This document shows positions 6,453 through 9,889 of a stretch of 9,889 nt of DNA, piece by piece. The translations under genes were made by a program, and so were the position numbers. The notes under the pieces were generated by a model, which saw only the letters and a list, made by a program, of their open reading frames with translations, ran no database searches and was not told the DNA's origin. How positions within the stretch are numbered: the first letter of the stretch is position 1; each line of letters opens with the position of its first letter. This DNA is from an uncultured Lachnospiraceae bacterium (GTDB taxonomy: Bacteria > Bacillota_A > Clostridia > Lachnospirales > Lachnospiraceae). The stretch is from positions 1 to 9,889 of the forward strand of contig CAMWWF010000086.1 in assembly GCA_947177885.1 (NCBI GenBank), read 5' to 3'.

Positions 6453-8804
6453 ATGCGTGGACAACGTTACAGGGCAAGGGATAAAACTGTCCGGAAAATG
6501 GGCAGGGACGGGCTTTCGGAAGAAAACTTAAGGAGCGGGGAAGCAGTCAGGATTAGCAGGAGGGAGACTGATCACTTGACGCTCCCAGGGACAGCCGACG
6601 ATTCCGTGAATTTCCAGAACAGGCATGGGCGTCGGGCAGAAGGCAGAAGAGCAGGCGGGAAGCACAGGGGCGGATATTCCCCGGATTTCAAAAGGCCGGA
6701 GGCTTATGGAGAAGACGGTGCACGGTCCGGGATTTACCAGACACAGGCAGATGTAAGGGAAATGGATTTCTCCTTATATAAGGAAGATACAGTAGAGATG
6801 GAGGCACAGGCAGGAGAGACGGAAGTACATACGGAAATTATGCAGAAGACAGGTATAGAGGAGGAAAATACTTCGGAACCGGGCATAAGGGAAAATTCCG
6901 GCAGGCAGAGTCCGGACGTTTCTTCTGTCAGAAATTCTAATAGGAGGGGTAACCATATCCCGGAAACGCAGTCGGCACGTTACCGCAGGCAGGGGAAGGG
7001 TATACTGCAGGAAGTTTCTTATGGAAAGACAGAGGGTTCCGATACAGGACAAGCCACTGCGCCGGATATGGCGGGAGACCGTTTCCATGTGTCTGATTCT
7101 TTGCATGACAGTCGGGAACAGTCTTCCCATATGGGGAATGTCAGGAAACGGCAAACAGGAAGACACGGAGATTCCGGCACAGGGGAAGGGGCAGATAAGG
7201 ACAGTGCCCATATCCGAAAGAAAAAACAGGTATACGCCCATGCACGGAAAACGGAAGAACAGAAGAAAACAGAGGAAAAGAGCGGAAATGGGAGGTGGCA
7301 GAAAGAGGAGGGAAAGAAAGCTGACCGCCTTCAGTTTGAGGAAGAGGGCGGGATGGTGCATGGCAGGGGCATGAGGCTGGCAGGCAGGACGGTTCTTAAG
7401 GCAGCCGTTGTTACGGTGTCTGCCCTTGCAGGTGACGAACCAGAAGAACCGCAGGAGGATATGGAGACAGAAGCCCTGCACCATGCAGGAAGGGCAGGGG
7501 ATAAGGCTCTCCGCTATGCCCTGCGCCCATCCAGCAGCCGGATGCAGAAAAGAAAACATCTGGCAGCGGGAAAAATTCCGGAATCCGGCAGGAAAAGGGA
7601 GCTAAATAAATTCTACCAGAAACAGCGGATCAAAAAAGCATACGCAAAGGCAAAGCGGGGAGAAAAGACTGCCAAAGGGGGTGCGGAGGCAACAGGCACA
7701 TTTTTAGGGAAGGCAAAGGACATTGCGGCAGAAGTTTTCAGGAGTAAAAAAGGGCTGCTTATGGCGATAGCGCTTGTCATGCTGCTGTTTCTCTTTTTTG
7801 CCGCGGGGTTTTCCAGCTGCAGTGCCATGGTGCAGGGAACTTCCTCTACTTTTATCGGGACGACTTATCCCAGCGAAGATGAAGATATCTACGCTGCAGA
7901 GGCAGCCTATAAGGAACTGGAAGAGGCGCTTGATGAGCAGATAAACAGCATGGAGACTACCCATCCGGGTTACGATGAATACCGCTACCAGGTGGACGAG
8001 ATCACCCACAACCCATACCAGTTAATTTCATTTCTTACCGTGCTGTATGAGCAATTTACCTATGACCAGATAGAGGCTCTGGATATGCTCCCGGTATACT
8101 TTTCGGAGCAGTACCGCCTTACGGTGGAAGAGGTCACGGAGATACGGACGAGGACGGAAACACAGACTGTAACAGATCCACTGACCGGGGAAGAGACAGA
8201 AGAAGAGGTGGAAGTGGAGTATGAATGGCATGACCTGTGCATCTGTCTGAACAACAAAGGGTTTGACACGGTGGCAAGAAGCCATATGACGCAGGAGCAG
8301 GCGGCGCTTTATGATGCCTACAACATGACCTACGGGAACCGGCGCTATCTGTTTGACGTGAGCGGGCTTCCCGCCGATAATCCCGGCGGTTCTGACTATG
8401 AGATTCCGGCGGAAGCACTGAACGATGCACAGTTTGCCCGCATGATACAGGAGGCGGAAAAATATCTGGGAATGGCATATGTGTGGGGCGGCGCTTCGCC
8501 GGAGACAGGTTTTGATTGTTCCGGCTTTGTGAGCTGGGTCATCAACAACTGTGGGAACGGCTGGAATGTGGGCAGGCAGACGGCGGAGGGGCTTAGGAGA
8601 AGCTGCACTGCCGTCTCTGCTTCGGAGGCAAAGCCGGGCGACCTGATCTTTTTTCAGGGGACTTACAATACATCCGGGGCAAGCCATGTGGGGATATATG
8701 TCGGCAACGGCATGATGATACACGCGGGCAACCCAATTAAATACTCTAACATCAATACCCCGTACTGGCAGGGGCATTTTTTATCTTACGGGAGAATCGG
8801 GTAA
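6453..8804 (+). CDS. CD1108 family mobile element protein, membrane-anchored NlpC/P60 peptidoglycan hydrolase
   Basis: Cell-wall hydrolase of the conjugation apparatus (VirB1-like role), expected to cleave stem-peptide bonds so that the secretion channel can cross the peptidoglycan. The 783-residue product has a ~430-residue hydrophilic, Arg/Lys/Glu-rich low-complexity N-terminus. One membrane helix follows at about 434-456 (GLLMAIALVMLLFLFFAAGF), then an acidic linker with a Glu/Thr-rich stretch (TRTETQTVTDPLTGEETEEE). The C-terminal NlpC/P60 domain spans about 665-783. Catalytic residues are visible: Cys689 in FDCSGF, His745 in ASHVGIYVG and His757 in MMIHAGNP. There is no signal peptide, so the N-terminus should be cytoplasmic and the enzyme outside. 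Start ATG 6453 is set by AAGGAG. Unlike Tn916 Orf14, I see no separate lysozyme domain. The 294-bp insertion begins eight bases after its stop. Confidence 0.93.
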   Translation: MRGQRYRARDKTVRKMGRDGLSEENLRSGEAVRISRRETDHLTLPGTADDSVNFQNRHGRRAEGRRAGGKHRGGYSPDFKRPEAYGEDGARSGIYQTQADVREMDFSLYKEDTVEMEAQAGETEVHTEIMQKTGIEEENTSEPGIRENSGRQSPDVSSVRNSNRRGNHIPETQSARYRRQGKGILQEVSYGKTEGSDTGQATAPDMAGDRFHVSDSLHDSREQSSHMGNVRKRQTGRHGDSGTGEGADKDSAHIRKKKQVYAHARKTEEQKKTEEKSGNGRWQKEEGKKADRLQFEEEGGMVHGRGMRLAGRTVLKAAVVTVSALAGDEPEEPQEDMETEALHHAGRAGDKALRYALRPSSSRMQKRKHLAAGKIPESGRKRELNKFYQKQRIKKAYAKAKRGEKTAKGGAEATGTFLGKAKDIAAEVFRSKKGLLMAIALVMLLFLFFAAGFSSCSAMVQGTSSTFIGTTYPSEDEDIYAAEAAYKELEEALDEQINSMETTHPGYDEYRYQVDEITHNPYQLISFLTVLYEQFTYDQIEALDMLPVYFSEQYRLTVEEVTEIRTRTETQTVTDPLTGEETEEEVEVEYEWHDLCICLNNKGFDTVARSHMTQEQAALYDAYNMTYGNRRYLFDVSGLPADNPGGSDYEIPAEALNDAQFARMIQEAEKYLGMAYVWGGASPETGFDCSGFVSWVINNCGNGWNVGRQTAEGLRRSCTAVSASEAKPGDLIFFQGTYNTSGASHVGIYVGNGMMIHAGNPIKYSNINTPYWQGHFLSYGRIG

Positions 8805-8805
8805 A

Positions 8806-8812
8806 GGAGGAA
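8806..8812 (+). repeat. Left target-site duplication GGAGGAA
   Basis: This copy directly precedes the TGT end. It is an orphan ribosome site: the ATG that follows at 8812 is immediately closed by TAG at 8815. That fits an original site cut off from its gene by the insertion. Confidence 0.65.
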
Positions 8813-8838
8813 TGTAGAGTAACAATTAAGTTTGATAA
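8813..8838 (+). repeat. Left terminal inverted repeat
   Basis: TGT, six variable bases, then ACAATTA-AGT-TTGATAA. It matches the reverse complement of 9081-9106 in the same register at 19 of 26 positions; the mismatches are at positions 4-7, 9, 14 and 15. Confidence 0.7.
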
Positions 8839-9097
8839 TTTTGCAATAAAGATTGATAATTTACATCTTTGTTTGATAAAAACGGCTTCACAAAGGAATT
8901 AACAATTATGATTGATAAAACTCAAAGAAAATGACAATTAAAGTTGATAAAAACGGAGATTTCGTGGCACTTAAAGGAGCATGGTTCTTATTATTCTTCT
9001 TTGTTTCTCTGCAACATGGTTTCGTGATATTAAGTTTGGGAGTAAATTATCAAACTTAATTGTAATTATAGAGCTTATTATTATCAAACTTTTTTGT
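8822..9097. repeat. Array of seven 17-bp sites ACAATTA-NNN-TTGATAA
   Basis: Direct copies lie at 8822-8838, 8843-8859, 8863-8879, 8902-8918 and 8934-8950. Inverted copies lie at 9047-9063 and 9081-9097. TTGATAA is invariant in all seven; ACAATTA is exact in four (8822, 8902, 8934 and 9047) and degenerate in the others. The first three start 21 and 20 bases apart, about two helix turns. Copies 8822-8841 and 9044-9063 form a perfect 20-bp inverted repeat. A degenerate half-site, ATTAAGTTTG, lies at 9029-9038 in direct orientation. Copies three and five share a longer 13-bp match, TTGATAAAAACGG. Confidence 0.9.
8832..8860 (+). promoter_or_regulatory. Possible sigma-A promoter inside the insertion, pointing to the methyltransferase
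   Basis: TTGATA (8832-8837) and GATAAT (8855-8860) are separated by 17 bases and match the -35 and -10 consensus at 5 of 6 positions each. The elements come from two adjacent 17-bp repeats, so a protein bound to the repeats would also cover the promoter. Transcription would run toward 9117. Confidence 0.4.
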
Positions 9098-9106
9098 AAA
9101 AAGACA
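9081..9106 (-). repeat. Right terminal inverted repeat
   Basis: Read on the minus strand: TGT, six variable bases, then ACAAAAA-AGT-TTGATAA. The distance from the terminal TGT to the 17-bp site is identical to the left end. Confidence 0.7.
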
Positions 9107-9113
9107 GGAGGAA
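9107..9113 (+). repeat. Right target-site duplication GGAGGAA, now the methyltransferase ribosome site
   Basis: This copy directly follows the ACA end and lies a few bases before ATG 9117, giving the downstream gene a working Shine-Dalgarno. The shared match with the left copy extends through AGGAGGAATG (8805-8814 and 9106-9115), though those outer bases belong to the element ends. Confidence 0.65.
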
Positions 9114-9116
9114 TGC

Positions 9117-9713
9117 ATGGTACAATTTCAGCGACAAATGCAGAAAAATGATGAATACTATACGCCGTCTTATGCAGTCTACCCAATAATTGGACGGCTG
9201 AAAGCGGGGGCAGTGGTCTGGTGTCCGTTTGACAAGGCGGACAGTGAGTTTGTGAAGATACTTTCGGGCAACGGCTTTCGTGTTATTTACGGGCATATCC
9301 AGACAGGGCAGGATTTTTTCCATACAGAGGTGCCGGACTGCGACTATATCGTCAGCAACCCGCCGTACAGCTTAAAGGGAGAAGTCTTAAAGCGGCTGTA
9401 TGAGATCGGAAAAGCTTTTGCAATGTTGATCAACTTTCAGGGGATTTTTGACAGCAGGGACCGTTTCCGTATGTTTAAAGAAAACCGGGTGGAAATGCTC
9501 TGGCTCAGCCCACGGGTCTATTACATGGCAGCAGACGGCGGGACGCCTGCGCAGACACCTTTCCAGAGTGGTTATCTGTGCAGCAGGATATGTGAAAACC
9601 AGCTTGAATTTGATTATCTTGATGTTACTTCCCCGCGGGTAACTAAACGGATAACAGATACCGGCAGAAATGAGGTGGAAAGTGAACACAAAATTGAGCA
9701 GAGTCTTAGATGA
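9117..9713 (+). CDS. Small orphan DNA methyltransferase, adenine-type (NPPY)
   Basis: Probable DNA N6-adenine methyltransferase of the short type common in Firmicute phages and ICEs. The 198-residue product shows NDEYYTPSYAVYPII near residues 11-25, like the motif X block of these enzymes. VVWCPFDKADSEF near 33-45 stands in the SAM-binding position. The catalytic motif IV, NPPY, is at residues 81-84 (CDYIVSNPPYSLKGE). A classical FxGxG motif I is not seen, as is usual in this subgroup, and there is no separate target-recognition domain or restriction partner in view. ATG 9117 is preceded by GGAGG at 9107-9111. Its last 32 bases overlap the DUF4315 gene. The methyltransferase fold is well supported, but the recognised sequence and even the methylated base are inferred. 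Confidence 0.82.
   Translation: MVQFQRQMQKNDEYYTPSYAVYPIIGRLKAGAVVWCPFDKADSEFVKILSGNGFRVIYGHIQTGQDFFHTEVPDCDYIVSNPPYSLKGEVLKRLYEIGKAFAMLINFQGIFDSRDRFRMFKENRVEMLWLSPRVYYMAADGGTPAQTPFQSGYLCSRICENQLEFDYLDVTSPRVTKRITDTGRNEVESEHKIEQSLR
9673..9678 (+). promoter_or_regulatory. Ribosome site deciding the DUF4315 GTG start
   Basis: GAGGTG/AGGTGG lies inside the methyltransferase gene just before GTG 9682. An in-frame ATG at 9670 overlaps the site and would add four residues (MRWK). The GTG start gives the family-like beginning M-NTKLSRVLDEIAKTE. Confidence 0.55.
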
Positions 9714-9889
9714 GATCGCAAAAACGGAGGAAAAGATTGCTGTATGGCAGGAACATTTGGAAGAACTGAATATCAGAAAAAAGCAGCTTGAAGATGCGGA
9801 GATTATAAAGACCGTCCGCTCCATGAAGCTGGGAAGCCGGGAGATGCTCGCCTTTCTGGAAAGTATTCAAAATGGCACGGTGCCTATAA
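9682..9889 (+). CDS. DUF4315 family protein (3' end outside window)
   Basis: The first 69 residues of a small coiled-coil protein typical of Tn1549-like ICEs, normally found between the CD1108-type NlpC/P60 gene and a CD1107-type (DUF4366) gene. The visible sequence starts NTKLSRVLDEIAKTEEKI and continues as a charged heptad-like helix (AVWQEHLEELNIRKKQLEDAEII). It ends with the family's KTVRSMKLGSREMLAFLESI block. There is no membrane segment or catalytic motif; its role is unknown. The frame is still open at 9888, so it is cut by the window edge. The GTG start at 9682 overlaps the methyltransferase by 32 bases, implying translational coupling. Confidence 0.82.
   Translation, partial: MNTKLSRVLDEIAKTEEKIAVWQEHLEELNIRKKQLEDAEIIKTVRSMKLGSREMLAFLESIQNGTVPI

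Larger units (their letters stand above)
8813..9106. mobile_element. Non-autonomous transposable element (MITE-like), 294 bp, Tn7-type ends
   Basis: A strikingly AT-rich block between two GC-richer operon genes. It begins TGT and ends ACA. Its 26-bp ends match as inverted repeats at 19 of 26 positions with no gap, and both sides are abutted by GGAGGAA. It carries five 17-bp sites in direct orientation at the left and two inverted sites at the right, with about 95 bp between the groups and no credible gene. From memory, Tn7 ends begin TGT, then six bases, then ACAATAAAGT; here it is TGT, six bases, ACAATTAAGT, the same layout. This suggests a TnsB-class transposase mobilised it. A 7-bp duplication is longer than the 5 bp of Tn7, so the exact family is open. 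A plain regulatory array is the alternative. Confidence 0.72.

Noticed and set aside
6774..7559. Minus-strand open frame of 261 codons opposite the NlpC/P60 gene.
   Set aside because: The sense strand is purine-rich and low in stop complements. The antisense product is a Phe/Leu/Pro/Arg-rich shadow with no domain.
8028..8777. Minus-strand open frame of 249 codons opposite the NlpC/P60 catalytic domain.
   Set aside because: The opposite frame encodes an intact catalytic domain with Cys and His motifs; the antisense frame has no recognisable features.
8805..8817. AAAGGAGG followed by ATG-TAG as a start-stop regulatory mini-ORF.
   Set aside because: Better explained as the left target duplication: the ATG-TAG uses the first bases of the inserted element, so it is likely an accident of insertion.
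8822..8950. CRISPR array.
   Set aside because: Units are short (17 bp), degenerate and irregularly spaced, gaps are too short for spacers, and copies occur in both orientations.
8804..9117. Rho-independent terminator after the NlpC/P60 gene.
   Set aside because: The inverted repeats are AT-rich and widely separated, with no GC stem followed by a T-run. The only T-run, at 9090-9095, is part of the right terminal repeat.
8981..9151. 56-codon ORF (MVLIILLCFSATWFRD...) with a hydrophobic start inside the 294-bp element, preceded by AAAGGAG.
   Set aside because: The ribosome site is only one base from the ATG, the frame runs through two repeats and on into the methyltransferase gene, and the composition after the first 20 residues is simply AT-rich DNA translated.

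Overview
The window looks like part of the conjugation module of a Tn1549-like integrative and conjugative element (ICE) from a gut Firmicute (Clostridia, Lachnospiraceae/Ruminococcaceae-like). Reasons: strong AGGAGG-type ribosome sites, roughly half G+C with purine-rich coding strands, every gene on the + strand with short gaps or overlaps, and the family order Maff2 / CD1112-type VirB6 / PrgI / CD1110-type VirB4 / CD1108-type NlpC-P60 / DUF4315. These names are recalled from family knowledge; no search was run.

Layout: (1) 1-632, C-terminal part of a DNA cytosine-5 methyltransferase cut by the window edge. (2) 633-812, a spacer with a possible 53-codon ORF and mutually exclusive hairpins. 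(3) 813-4825, the type IV secretion core: a Maff2 small membrane protein in the VirB2 position, a VirB6/TrbL channel protein, a PrgI (VirB3-like) protein and the VirB4 ATPase. (4) 4822-6410, two accessory genes in the same operon: a radical SAM protein overlapping virB4 by ATGA, and an unrecognised acidic protein. (5) 6453-8804, a membrane-anchored NlpC/P60 peptidoglycan hydrolase with a very long hydrophilic N-terminal region. (6) 8813-9106, an AT-rich 294-bp insertion with TGT...ACA ends. (7) 9117-9713, a small orphan adenine-type DNA methyltransferase. (8) 9682 to the end, the start of a DUF4315 coiled-coil protein.

The genes fit one transfer operon. VirB6, PrgI and VirB4 would form the inner-membrane pore and its motor, the NlpC/P60 enzyme would open the cell wall, and the small Maff2 protein may be a pilin-like or channel subunit. 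The two methyltransferases may protect transferred DNA from restriction or act epigenetically. The radical SAM enzyme has no obvious transfer role and is the most puzzling protein.

The most striking non-coding feature is at 8813-9106. It has 26-bp imperfect terminal inverted repeats in exact register, TGT/ACA termini, and five 17-bp sites at the left plus two inverted sites at the right. It is flanked on both sides by GGAGGAA. Removing it together with one GGAGGAA copy restores a compact junction: NlpC/P60 stop, ribosome site, methyltransferase start. I read it as a non-autonomous transposable element whose ends resemble those of Tn7/TnsB-class transposons. It appears to have inserted into a ribosome-binding site and duplicated it, so the downstream gene kept a working copy.
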